A stretch of 64,000 nt of DNA from Bacteroidota bacterium. Its GTDB lineage: Bacteria > Bacteroidota > Ignavibacteria > UBA10030 > UBA8401. Each line of letters starts with the position of its first letter. Position 1 is the first letter of the stretch. The notes beneath the pieces are model-generated. The model was given only the letters and a program-made list of their open reading frames with translations, searched no databases and had not been told where the DNA came from. This document shows, in pieces, positions 27,187 to 35,696 of this stretch. The stretch spans positions 372,001 through 436,000 of the forward strand of contig JBBAAO010000002.1 in NCBI GenBank assembly GCA_041658205.1, in the 5' to 3' direction. The translations under genes and the position numbers were made by a program.

Positions 27187-27427
27187 ATGTATTTCCTTAT
27201 AAATAATGTATATAAGATAGTTGTCGTTCAGAATTTAGGATCGATAAGCAACCTACACAGGTATTTACGCTTGTCGTAAAATGTTAGGTAACAATCTGTT
27301 TTTACTTGCTTATCGTTTATTTCCCAGATCTGTCTCCTGAAACATCTTGCGCATCTCACCTTATTCTTGAAAATGGATGAACGATCCTATTTTTTTCATG
27401 TAAAAAGTGATTGTGAAAGAATGAAAA

Positions 27428-28123
27428 TTATAGACTTATCCCAAAAAATAAATATGATTTTTCCGAATACGGATTCATCACATACTGAACGTTGAACGGA
27501 ATAGAGAAATCGTCGCTGATTTTTATTGTTTTGGACGCCATAATACCCAAGCTAACAACACCCGCACCAGTTGTTACATACCATGCACTGCTTTTTGCCG
27601 GAGTGGCACCAATGCTTGCAGTTAATGTTGTGGATTCAATTGTAAAAGGGTAAGACACTTGAACATAGGATGAATTATCCGGATCAAGAAGACCACCGAT
27701 GACATCATAATATGCAGCAACGGAAATCGGAAGAGATTCACCGCCAGTATAGCTTGCTCCCACTTCTATTACATGTGAACCAGCTCCTTTTTTTGTGTTA
27801 TAGTCGAAAAATGTGGCAGTTGCCGGGAGAAAACTTGGAATGTAATAATCAGTCGCAATAACAGATACTGGACCGAATGCATAGGATGCCCATAAATCAT
27901 TTTCAGCATATCCTGCGCCGGCAGCCGAATAAGAGCCCCATGCACCAACTGATAGACTGCCTGCTGTATATGTTAATGCCGGTTGAAATGATTCAGCACT
28001 ATGCAATGCCGCACCGCGCCACACATAATGGCTGTAAATATCAGTTCCAAGCTTAATCTGTGCTAGGGAAGAGAAAGAAAAAAACATTGTGAAGAGAAAA
28101 AGGGACAGAATACTGCGTTTCAT
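27428..28123 (-). CDS. Putative outer-membrane porin-like protein linked to amtB
   Basis: 231 residues with a signal peptide (to SLAQ at about 21). The start of the mature protein, LGTDIYSHYVWRGAALHSA, has the pattern of the TorF/MipA-like family of small putative porins (usually D-x-x-S-x-Y-x-W/F-RG), and the C-terminus is YLFFGISL. Barrel-type alternation throughout. Genes of this family often sit beside amtB and PII in Bacteroidota-type genomes and are thought to be nitrogen-responsive; that link is context inference. Substrate unknown. Confidence 0.65.
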   Translation of the reverse strand: MKRSILSLFLFTMFFSFSSLAQIKLGTDIYSHYVWRGAALHSAESFQPALTYTAGSLSVGAWGSYSAAGAGYAENDLWASYAFGPVSVIATDYYIPSFLPATATFFDYNTKKGAGSHVIEVGASYTGGESLPISVAAYYDVIGGLLDPDNSSYVQVSYPFTIESTTLTASIGATPAKSSAWYVTTGAGVVSLGIMASKTIKISDDFSIPFNVQYVMNPYSEKSYLFFGISL

Positions 28124-28224
28124 ACTACCTCCGATAAATTGGTAAAAATTGAATTATGATGGATGAAAAAATTAATTTGACCGATCCGCCCAGAATAGTA
28201 CCGGACAGCGCAAAGGTCTAAGGG

Positions 28225-28259
28225 TATAGCCTTCGGTAAAATCGATTTTCAAGGCTATA
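28225..28259. repeat. 9-bp inverted repeat in the divergent region
   Basis: TATAGCCTT (28225-28233) and AAGGCTATA (28251-28259), 17 bases apart. About 100 bases upstream of the porin start, so possibly an operator or a 5-prime leader hairpin of the porin-amtB-PII transcript. Confidence 0.55.
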
Positions 28260-28318
28260 GAAAGCAGCGGAGGTGGTGCTGCAGAATAATCGTACAGAAT
28301 GTGTTTCTGTAATATTAG

Positions 28319-28361
28319 CTTAATTAATAAGGTAAAACAACCAATAACCTTATTAATTAAG
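28319..28361. repeat. 15-bp perfect inverted repeat upstream of the acyl-ligase gene
   Basis: CTTAATTAATAAGGT (28319-28333) and ACCTTATTAATTAAG (28347-28361), separated by 13 bases. AT-rich and without T-tract. It looks like a dimeric regulator site with widely spaced half-sites, or a DNA cruciform. Confidence 0.75.
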
Positions 28362-28494
28362 TTATTCTGATATTAAAGATAACAATTTAAGCTTTGCTGT
28401 CAAGTACTTTTTTCGGAAAATTTTGCACGTTGCTTTTTGACGCTGGATGCACTACATTTTCGCAACAAACCACCAATTATTGGGGAGTGAAATT

Positions 28495-30012
28495 ATGTTA
28501 CTGCATCATCGATTTATCGAAACGGCAAAACGCCTGGGCAACAAAATGTATATCGTCGACCGCACAACAAATAGACGAATTACATATTCGCGTGCATTAA
28601 TTGCCTCGTTGATCCTGTCAGAAAAATTGCAGAAGTACGATAAAGGGTTTATCGGCATTATGGTGCCGACATCTGCGGGATGCATTCTTGGATCGCTCGC
28701 CGCGTTGATGAGCGGAAGAGTTCCGGTCATGATTAATTACTCCACAATGGCGGCGAAGAATTGTGAATTCGCACAAAAAAAATGTGCATTTAAAACAATT
28801 ATTACCTCTAAGGCGCTGCTGGAAAAAATTCAATGTCCCGTTGTGCCGGGAATGGTCTTTCTGGAAGATCTGATGGAGAGCATCTCTATTATGGATAAAC
28901 TCCATGCTGCGGTTCGTTCAAAACTGCCTGTTGCAATGCTCAAGAAAACTGTTGCACAAGGCGAAGATGATGATAACCTTGTGATTCTCTTTACCAGCGG
29001 AAGTGAAAAAGAACCAAAGGCAGTACAACTATCCCATAAAAACATCACTGCAAATTTGATGAGTCTGGAACAGGTTCTTGAAATCAGTGAAAAAGACATC
29101 ATGCTCGGAAATCTTCCGATGTTCCATTCGTTTGGACAGACGGCGCATCTCTGGCTTCCTATTTGGAGTGGAATGACTGTAGTGACGTACGCAAATCCGT
29201 TGGACTTTAAAGGGGTGAACGATGCGGTACGCGAAGAGAAAGTAACTATCTTCGCAGGTACACCGAGCTTCTTCTGGGGTTATGTAGGGAAATCAAATCC
29301 TGGAGATTATGACACCTGCAGAATTATCCTTGCCGGAGCAGACAAGTGTCCCGATGCACTACGAAAAGCATTTATGGAGAAACACAACAAAGTGATTCTT
29401 GAAGCGTATGGCTGTACCGAAACGGCACCGGGACTTGCATTGAATTCGCCAACACACAATCGTCCCGGAAGCGTGGGAAGAATGCTCCCAGGAGTTTCCG
29501 TACGAATTGAAAACCATGAAACCGGTGAAGAGGTTCGTGTTCGCGAGACAGGGAAAATTTTAGTGAAGGGTGACAACATCATGAAAGGATACTTTGATGA
29601 TTTTGAAAACACTTCTCTAGCATTCCGTCATGGATACTATGATACGGGTGATATGGGCTGGCAAGATGAAGATGGATACTTATGGCATGTCGGCAGATTG
29701 AAACGGTTCGTGAAGATTGGCGGAGAGATGATCTCCCTTATTAAAGTGGAAGATGTTTTGGAAAAATTGCTGCCGCCGGAAACAAAAGTATGTGTCGTTG
29801 AAATTCCAGATCAGACCAAAGGTGCTAAGATTGTTGCGGCTATTACCCATGAAATTAATGAAAAAGAAGTGCTCAAAAAAATGAGCGAACAACTGCCGAA
29901 CATTGCATTACCCAAACAATTTGTAGTGATTCCGGATTTGCCGCAGATGGGAACAGGAAAGATCGATTTCCGTACAGTGACGAACATGGTAAGAGAATTG
30001 GTCTCGAAATAA
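28495..30012 (+). CDS. AMP-forming acyl-CoA/acyl-acid ligase family protein
   Basis: 505 residues from ATG 28495, chosen for the GGGGAG 8 bases upstream; an ATG at 28447 lacks one. ANL superfamily signatures: P-loop-like VILFTSGSEKEPKAVQLSH (A3), EAYGCTETAPG (A5), YYDTGDMGWQDEDGYLWHVGR (A7), RFVKIGGEMISL (A8), and the C-terminal catalytic lysine in MGTGKIDFRTV (A10). It activates a carboxylate with ATP. The arrangement recalls the acyltransferase-linked acyl-ACP synthetase (Aas C-half) type, but the substrate is not known. Its downstream neighbour converges with it. Confidence 0.88.
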   Translation: MLLHHRFIETAKRLGNKMYIVDRTTNRRITYSRALIASLILSEKLQKYDKGFIGIMVPTSAGCILGSLAALMSGRVPVMINYSTMAAKNCEFAQKKCAFKTIITSKALLEKIQCPVVPGMVFLEDLMESISIMDKLHAAVRSKLPVAMLKKTVAQGEDDDNLVILFTSGSEKEPKAVQLSHKNITANLMSLEQVLEISEKDIMLGNLPMFHSFGQTAHLWLPIWSGMTVVTYANPLDFKGVNDAVREEKVTIFAGTPSFFWGYVGKSNPGDYDTCRIILAGADKCPDALRKAFMEKHNKVILEAYGCTETAPGLALNSPTHNRPGSVGRMLPGVSVRIENHETGEEVRVRETGKILVKGDNIMKGYFDDFENTSLAFRHGYYDTGDMGWQDEDGYLWHVGRLKRFVKIGGEMISLIKVEDVLEKLLPPETKVCVVEIPDQTKGAKIVAAITHEINEKEVLKKMSEQLPNIALPKQFVVIPDLPQMGTGKIDFRTVTNMVRELVSK

Positions 30013-30029
30013 CAGAACAGTTACCGAAA

Positions 30030-31403
30030 TTAATCTATCGGCAATATTTTTTCGGTCTCCAGATCGTATCCGATGAATGTGTCAAAATACTCTTTCATCT
30101 CGGTCCAGTAATACACCGTATAGCCACGTTGGCGGATCTCATCCAACTGAGGCTTGTAGAGCGCATAGATGAAATAAATCTCAATTCCGTTTAACGATCT
30201 TGCGCAATCATGGCGAAATTCTTTCTCCATTTTTTTGTCTATCACTACCGAAGGATTTTCCAGCCAAAACATCGGTCCCATTCCAATCATGACAAATGAT
30301 GATTCCGGAATCGTTGCGTTCGAAAGTGCCATTCGCTTTTCATTGAGTTCACCTCTTCCTAAATATTCTTTCACGATATAACCGCGCTGCAGGTTTAAGT
30401 TTAATCGAGGTTGACTGATGCTGTGTTCAATGAGATCGATAGAAATAAATCCGTACGATAGTAATAACACTGTGATTACAACAAACACCCACCGTTCTGA
30501 AACAAGCGTAAGAAGGATGAGCAAAAACGGAAGCATCGGAATTAGGTATTCCCGTTCATCCGGAAGAAAAGCAAAGATGGCAATAGTCATGAGACATATT
30601 GCGGCAGAGACAGTTCCCGATGTTTTTAGAAATACTGCCGGAATCTTTTTCCACTGTATAATCAGCATAGTAATTATTCCAATCCAACCCGCCATCCCTA
30701 TAGAAAAGATGATACGGTAAACGAAAACACTGATCCTCTTTACCATGGATTGTTCATGAGAACCTGCAAGAAAATCCTGAATGACAAAAGAATAATTTTC
30801 TGAAACAACAGCAGGGAGATAACAGACTGCTGTTGTAAGAACTGCGATCGCAGAAAACTTCAGCCATTGTTTTCGTTGAGTCCGTTCAAAGATAAAAATA
30901 AACGGAAGGAGGAAAACAATGTGTGTGATTCTTGTGCCAGCCGCCAATCCTAAAACAACACCAGCCAATAATAGTTTTTTCTTCAGGAGTAAATCAAGCG
31001 ATAATAGAATTCCCAGTAATCCCCAGACATAATCCATCGTCACCGCGGAATTTTTCCAGAGTATGGGGAGAAATGCGTAGGAAATTACCAAGAGATTAAT
31101 GTGGGGAATATTCCACATACGAAGAATATTTCTGAATACCACGATTGAAATAATGAAGACAACAAGTGAAGCAGCGTTCGATGCGAGTGAACCACCAAGG
31201 GCGATAATTGGAGCCTGAAAAAATTCATACAGCGGAAAACCGGGAATACGGGAGACGGCGTACACACCGTCATTCCAAAGTAATAACGCCGTTTTGGCAA
31301 TGCGCCAAGCATCACCATCGGTACCGAATCCGCCGAATAACAACGGAAGGCGCGAGAGAATAATAATAACGATGAAGAAAAAGAATGAGCGGTTAGATTT
31401 CAT
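30030..31403 (-). CDS. Multi-span membrane protein, GT-C (GT39-like) glycosyltransferase-like
   Basis: 457 residues if started at ATG 31403; a TTG at 31421 is a possible alternative. About ten hydrophobic helices followed by a soluble C-terminal portion of about 100 residues. Near the N-terminus the first loop carries GTDGDAWRIAKTALLLW, where acidic residues after TM1 recall the catalytic loop of GT-C enzymes such as the ArnT/PMT group, which move sugars from polyprenyl-phosphate carriers in the periplasm. Function otherwise unassigned. The gene converges with the acyl ligase, 17 bases apart. Confidence 0.6.
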   Translation of the reverse strand: MKSNRSFFFFIVIIILSRLPLLFGGFGTDGDAWRIAKTALLLWNDGVYAVSRIPGFPLYEFFQAPIIALGGSLASNAASLVVFIISIVVFRNILRMWNIPHINLLVISYAFLPILWKNSAVTMDYVWGLLGILLSLDLLLKKKLLLAGVVLGLAAGTRITHIVFLLPFIFIFERTQRKQWLKFSAIAVLTTAVCYLPAVVSENYSFVIQDFLAGSHEQSMVKRISVFVYRIIFSIGMAGWIGIITMLIIQWKKIPAVFLKTSGTVSAAICLMTIAIFAFLPDEREYLIPMLPFLLILLTLVSERWVFVVITVLLLSYGFISIDLIEHSISQPRLNLNLQRGYIVKEYLGRGELNEKRMALSNATIPESSFVMIGMGPMFWLENPSVVIDKKMEKEFRHDCARSLNGIEIYFIYALYKPQLDEIRQRGYTVYYWTEMKEYFDTFIGYDLETEKILPID

Positions 31404-31457
31404 CACCTTGATAATACTCAATATTTATTTTTCGTGAAAGGGAAGAAGAATAATTTC

Positions 31458-31490
31458 TTTGACTTCCTTTTGCAACAATCATTATCTTTA
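31458..31490 (+). promoter_or_regulatory. Predicted promoter of the S46 peptidase gene
   Basis: TTTGACT at 31458-31464 and TATCTTTA at 31483-31490; readable as TTGACT-N17-TTATCT or as a TTTG/TAnnTTT-type Bacteroidota promoter. It lies 25 bases before the ATG. Confidence 0.45.
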
Positions 31491-31515
31491 TTCAATTAAA
31501 AAATAAAGGGTCTGT

Positions 31516-33630
31516 ATGAAAAAAATTATTCTACTGTTACTTATTGCGTTCATTCTCCGCGCAGATGAAGGGATGTACCCTCTCTCGGAGATTCATAAAT
31601 TGAACTTAAAAGCAAAAGGATTCAAACTTACTTCAAAAGAAATCTATAATCCCAACGGAATAAGTTTGGTTGATGCAAGCGTGAATGTGGGGGGATGCAG
31701 CGCATCATTTATCTCTGCCGAAGGACTGATCATCACAAATCATCATTGTGTGTTTAGTGCCGTACAACAGGCAAGCACCGTTCAAAATGATTATGTCACA
31801 AATGGTTTTATCGCACGCTCACGGGAACAAGAGATTCCCGCAAAAGGATTAACGGCAAGAATCATTGATTCTTATCGCGATGTTTCAAAAGAAATTCTTT
31901 TAGGGATTTCTGACACCACCGATCCTGTTGAACGGACAAAAATTATAGAGAAGAATTCAAAAGCAGTAGTTGCCGAGGCCGAGAAAAAACAAACTGGAGC
32001 CACGGCAAGTGTTGCCGAAATGTTTGCTGGAAAAACCTATGTTCTCTTTATCCATAAAATCATCAAAGATATTCGCCTTGTCTACGTTCCCCCGCGATCT
32101 GTTGGTGAGTTCGGTGGAGAAGCGGACAATTGGGTATGGCCGAGACATACGGGCGATTTTTCATTTATTCGCGCTTATGTCGGTGCGGATGGAAATCCAA
32201 CCGAATATTCAGCATCGAATAAACCGTTTACACCGAAGAATCATTTTATTGTGAATCCCAATGGCGTTAATGAAAACGATCTTGTCTTTATTCTCGGTTA
32301 TCCCGGACGAACATTTCGCCATCAGACATCGTACTATTTGGAATATGAACGGGATATTCGTCTACCGTTTATTCAGCAACGTAATGAATGGATGATTGCA
32401 CAAATGGAAGCGGTCAGTAAAAATAATCCAGAAACTGCCTTAGCGCTGACAGCAAGAATCAAATCGCTGGCAAACGTTGAGAAAAACTATCGGGGGAAAT
32501 TAAAAGGATTCAACAATCTTCCGATTGTTCAGAATAAGCAACAAGAAGAAGGGGAACTTACTGCGTTCATCAATGCTGATGAACGACGAAAACAACAGTA
32601 CGCCGATGTTTTGCCTGGTATTAAATCTGTCTACGAAGAGATTCGCAGCGATGCTTCGCGTGCAAATATTCTTTCGAACATCATTGGAAGTTCAACATTG
32701 CTATCAATTGGCAATTCGTTAATGAAACTTGCCGATGAACGGCAAAAGCCGGATGCAGATCGCCAGTCAGCATATATGGAAAAAAATCTTTCCGCATTGA
32801 AACAAAACCTTCTTTCATCCCTTCGCAGTTTTAATCTTGAAATTGATACGCTGTTTCTCTCTGAGATTTTAAATGACGCAAAATCATTACCCGTTTCACA
32901 GCAGATTGAGGCCGCCGTTTTCTTAAAGGATATCCGACAATTTGTGGATACGACATTTGCAAAAACACAGCTTACCGATGCAGCGTTCATTGAAAAAGCG
33001 TTTACCATGCTTCCAGAACAATTAAAACAAATAAACGATCCGTTGATTGAGTTTGCGCGTATTCTTTCTCCAGAGATTGAACGTCAGACTACAGTCAACC
33101 GCAAACGGACCGGCGAATTGAATCGTCTTTCGGGTAAACTCGTAGATATTAAACAGGCATGGAAAAAGACAGATTTTATTCCTGATGCTAACTCAACACT
33201 GCGAATGACATTCGGAACAATCCGCGGCTATAGTCCATCGGATGCAACATATTTTTCACCGATCAGCACCCTGAAAGGGGTCATCGAAAAAACCTCGGAT
33301 GATGCGGATTACAATACGCCGCAAAAGATCCGCGAATTGTACTCCAAAAAAGAGTTCGGACGGTATAAACACAAAAAACTTGATGATGTCCCGGTGGCGA
33401 TTTTGTATGATATGGATACCACCGGCGGAAACTCCGGAAGTCCCGTGCTAAATGCGAAAGGTGAACTCATTGGAGTAAATTTCGACCGAGCATTCGAAGC
33501 CACAATCAATGACTATGCATGGAATCAAAGCTACAGTCGTTCTATTGCCGTGGATATCCGTTACGTTCTTTGGAATGTAGAAAAGGTAGCGGAAGCGGAT
33601 TTTCTGTTAAAAGAAATGGGAATAAAATAA
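31516..33630 (+). CDS. S46-family dipeptidyl peptidase (DPP7/DPP11-like), exported
   Basis: 704 residues, typical length. Signal peptide to about residue 17. The chymotrypsin-fold serine peptidase is split by a helical domain: catalytic His in GLIITNHHCVFSAV, Asp probably in the following DNWVWPRHTGDF region, and Ser in TTGGNSGSPVLNAKGELIG. Family members remove dipeptides from the N-terminus of oligopeptides in the periplasm. The residue after the Ser block, Arg in GVNFDRAFEA, matches the Arg that gives DPP11 its Asp/Glu preference rather than the Gly of DPP7; this is from family knowledge and needs an alignment. A terminator follows. Confidence 0.93.
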   Translation: MKKIILLLLIAFILRADEGMYPLSEIHKLNLKAKGFKLTSKEIYNPNGISLVDASVNVGGCSASFISAEGLIITNHHCVFSAVQQASTVQNDYVTNGFIARSREQEIPAKGLTARIIDSYRDVSKEILLGISDTTDPVERTKIIEKNSKAVVAEAEKKQTGATASVAEMFAGKTYVLFIHKIIKDIRLVYVPPRSVGEFGGEADNWVWPRHTGDFSFIRAYVGADGNPTEYSASNKPFTPKNHFIVNPNGVNENDLVFILGYPGRTFRHQTSYYLEYERDIRLPFIQQRNEWMIAQMEAVSKNNPETALALTARIKSLANVEKNYRGKLKGFNNLPIVQNKQQEEGELTAFINADERRKQQYADVLPGIKSVYEEIRSDASRANILSNIIGSSTLLSIGNSLMKLADERQKPDADRQSAYMEKNLSALKQNLLSSLRSFNLEIDTLFLSEILNDAKSLPVSQQIEAAVFLKDIRQFVDTTFAKTQLTDAAFIEKAFTMLPEQLKQINDPLIEFARILSPEIERQTTVNRKRTGELNRLSGKLVDIKQAWKKTDFIPDANSTLRMTFGTIRGYSPSDATYFSPISTLKGVIEKTSDDADYNTPQKIRELYSKKEFGRYKHKKLDDVPVAILYDMDTTGGNSGSPVLNAKGELIGVNFDRAFEATINDYAWNQSYSRSIAVDIRYVLWNVEKVAEADFLLKEMGIK

Positions 33631-33651
33631 TATCCATCATTCAGTCATTGT

Positions 33652-33680
33652 AAAAAAACCGAGTTCTGCTCGGTTTTTTT
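33652..33680 (+). terminator. Rho-independent terminator of the S46 peptidase gene
   Basis: 12-bp stem (33652-33663 with 33669-33680), 5-base loop TTCTG; the 3-prime arm ends in a T-run. The A-run in the 5-prime arm makes it usable on both strands. Confidence 0.85.
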
Positions 33681-33762
33681 ATTATTGAATATGGTATTCG
33701 GTCTGCATTGTTTTCGTACGAAAAATGTGAAAATCCTAATGAACATTTGCCGTGTTAAAACA

Positions 33763-33791
33763 TTGATATTCAAGGACTTGTTGGGTATATT
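33763..33791 (+). promoter_or_regulatory. Predicted promoter of the TPR/coiled-coil gene
   Basis: TTGATA (33763-33768), 17 bases, TATATT (33786-33791), 27 bases before the ATG at 33819. Confidence 0.55.
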
Positions 33792-33818
33792 TATTGACGA
33801 AGAGGAAAAAAATATTTT

Positions 33819-34898
33819 ATGGCAATTGGTGGAGATAAAGATTCGCAGAAAAAAATGATCGGGGAACTGCTGAAAGCAGCAGACCGACACATTAAATCTG
33901 CGGAATGGTCAAAAGCGCTTGAAGAAGTAGGGAAAGCATTGGCTATTGAACCGAACAATATGTACGCCATGGCTTATAAAGATCGCATCAATGTCTCCAT
34001 CAACGAAGAAAAGAAAAAAGCTGAAGATGTAAAGGTGAAGAAGCTTTCGGAAGAAATGAAGGGGACGGAGAAACCTGCAGAAACAGCAAAAGCAGAACCG
34101 GCAAAACCATCAGAGGCGCCAAAAGCTGAAGAAAAGAAACCGGAACCCCCGAAGGAAGAGAAAAAACCTGAATCACCGAAGCAGGAAGCAAAAACAGCTC
34201 CTGCTGTTACCAAAGATGAATCCGCTGCCCGATTAGATTCGCTTCGACAGGAATTTGCCGCTACACAAGCAAAACTTCAACGCGAAGTAGCGCAATTGAC
34301 CATGCAAGTAAAAGAAGCGCAAGCGTTGAAAGAAGCGACGGAAAAAAATTTGAATGGCCAGATTTCGACATTAACGCAAGAATTGGCAACATCAAAGCAG
34401 CAAGCCGGAGCGATTGATAGTAAAGAGCTCGATACATTGAAAAAAGAACTTGAAACCCTCAAAACAAAATATCAAAAGGATGTTGAGAGTGCCAAAGAGA
34501 TTACCAAAGCAGAAATGCTGACGCAGGTGGCTGTGTTGCAAAAGGAACTTGAAGCCGTCAAAAAATCGTCCGATAATTCCTCTCTACAAAAACAGGGTGA
34601 ATTGATTCTGAAAAATATGTTTCATAAAGCGTGGCAGGATGGATCAATTTCGGATGAAGAACGCGCGCTGATGTTGGTTTTAAAAAGTGCAATAGAAATG
34701 AGCGAAGCAAAATTCGGCGAAATGGAATCCGGTTCGAAAAATGAAGCGTACACAAATGCACTCCGTTCCGTATGGTCGGATGGGGTTGTGACGCGTGAAG
34801 AATCGGATTTCCTGACGTCGTTGAGAGAAAAACTCAGTATTCCTGCTGATGAACACTTTAAACTGGAAAGTCAGATCCGTAAAGAATTGAAGAAATAG
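33819..34898 (+). CDS. Cytoplasmic TPR / charged linker / coiled-coil protein with tandem C-terminal motif
   Basis: 359 residues, no signal peptide. Residues 8-55 look like a TPR pair (IKSAEWSKALEEVGKALAIE). About 70-130 is a Lys/Glu/Pro/Ala-rich linker (EEKKPEPPKEEKKPESP), and about 135-260 is a long coiled coil. The C-terminal 100 residues repeat a motif twice: KAWQDGSISDEERALMLVL...E and SVWSDGVVTREESDFLTSL...E, a W-x-DG-x-h-(S/T)-x-E-E pattern that looks EF-hand- or TerB-like in layout. I do not recognise the family. The shape suggests a scaffold or regulatory adaptor. Confidence 0.7.
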   Translation: MAIGGDKDSQKKMIGELLKAADRHIKSAEWSKALEEVGKALAIEPNNMYAMAYKDRINVSINEEKKKAEDVKVKKLSEEMKGTEKPAETAKAEPAKPSEAPKAEEKKPEPPKEEKKPESPKQEAKTAPAVTKDESAARLDSLRQEFAATQAKLQREVAQLTMQVKEAQALKEATEKNLNGQISTLTQELATSKQQAGAIDSKELDTLKKELETLKTKYQKDVESAKEITKAEMLTQVAVLQKELEAVKKSSDNSSLQKQGELILKNMFHKAWQDGSISDEERALMLVLKSAIEMSEAKFGEMESGSKNEAYTNALRSVWSDGVVTREESDFLTSLREKLSIPADEHFKLESQIRKELKK

Positions 34899-34921
34899 CG
34901 ATTGAGTAGAACGCTATATTC

Positions 34922-34959
34922 AGCCATCAGATAAACGCAATTCTCTGATGGCTTTTTTA
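34922..34959 (+). terminator. Rho-independent terminator of the coiled-coil gene
   Basis: 10-bp stem (34922-34931 with 34944-34953), 12-base loop, six T after it. It lies between the convergent coiled-coil and GT2 genes. Confidence 0.8.
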
Positions 34960-35592
34960 TTGCATCAGAGTTTCGGTGAAGATATCGCACAACCTGTTTT
35001 CAGAATCCAAGTGATACATGTAGGTTGGGAACCGTACTTTTTTAATCGAATAGTATTGTTCCACGCGCTGATAAAAATCAAAATCCTCGCCAAATGGGAT
35101 AGGATGAAACCCACTTATCTTTAGTAATACCTTCTTGCGAAAAAAAAACGTTCCGCCGATATGACATTGACTGAGATGGATTTTTTTTTTGGGATTCATT
35201 AGATCCACCACATAGTGTTTTGCTTTCGGACCAATCAATTTCATTCCTCCATGAATGAAATCAATTGATGGATTTTTTGTAAGGTAGTGAACACGCTTTT
35301 TCAAATGGTCAATGGATAGTTCATCATCCGAATCAACAAAACAAATATAAGCACCTTTTACTTTTCGTAATCCAGCATTCCTAGCTTTTGCCAATCCTTT
35401 ATTTTGTTGAAAATGATAGAGAATTCGTTTATCCTTGGTCTGCAATTGTTGTACTACATGGCGCGTATTATCGTTGCTCCCGTCATCGATGATAATCAAT
35501 TGCCAGTGAGGGTATGATTGCGAAATAACGGAACGAATGGTTCTGGGAAGAAGTTGTGCTCTATTGTACGTGCAAAGTATGATTGAGACCAT
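34957..35592 (-). CDS. Family 2 glycosyltransferase
   Basis: 211 residues. GT-A fold signatures: VSIILCTYNRAQLLPRTIRS at the N-terminus, IIIDDGSNDNT for nucleotide binding, KGLAKARNAGL and the DxD-type FVDSDDE for the metal ion. Shorter than many GT2 enzymes but the catalytic core, including the region around FHPIPFGEDFDF, is present. Transfers a sugar from a nucleotide-sugar, likely to a surface polysaccharide or lipid. The coding strand contains a run of ten A (35181-35190, encoding PKKKI), a potential slippage tract. It is alone on its strand, so the acceptor is unknown. Confidence 0.88.
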   Translation of the reverse strand: MVSIILCTYNRAQLLPRTIRSVISQSYPHWQLIIIDDGSNDNTRHVVQQLQTKDKRILYHFQQNKGLAKARNAGLRKVKGAYICFVDSDDELSIDHLKKRVHYLTKNPSIDFIHGGMKLIGPKAKHYVVDLMNPKKKIHLSQCHIGGTFFFRKKVLLKISGFHPIPFGEDFDFYQRVEQYYSIKKVRFPTYMYHLDSENRLCDIFTETLMQ

Positions 35593-35696
35593 ATAATTTT
35601 ATTTTAATATTCAGTGATCAAAGTACAAAGAAATAGTCAATTTACAATAAGATGGATCTGTTCAAAACTATTGTATCATAATAATGTTTTCACACT

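Larger units (their letters stand above)
28124..28494. promoter_or_regulatory. Divergent control region between the porin and acyl-ligase genes
   Basis: A 371-base region with no gene. It holds a 9-bp inverted repeat at 28225-28259 and a striking 15-bp perfect inverted repeat at 28319-28361. Both the nitrogen cluster (leftward) and the AMP-ligase (rightward) must start from here, so these repeats are candidate operators or leader structures. Confidence 0.5.
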
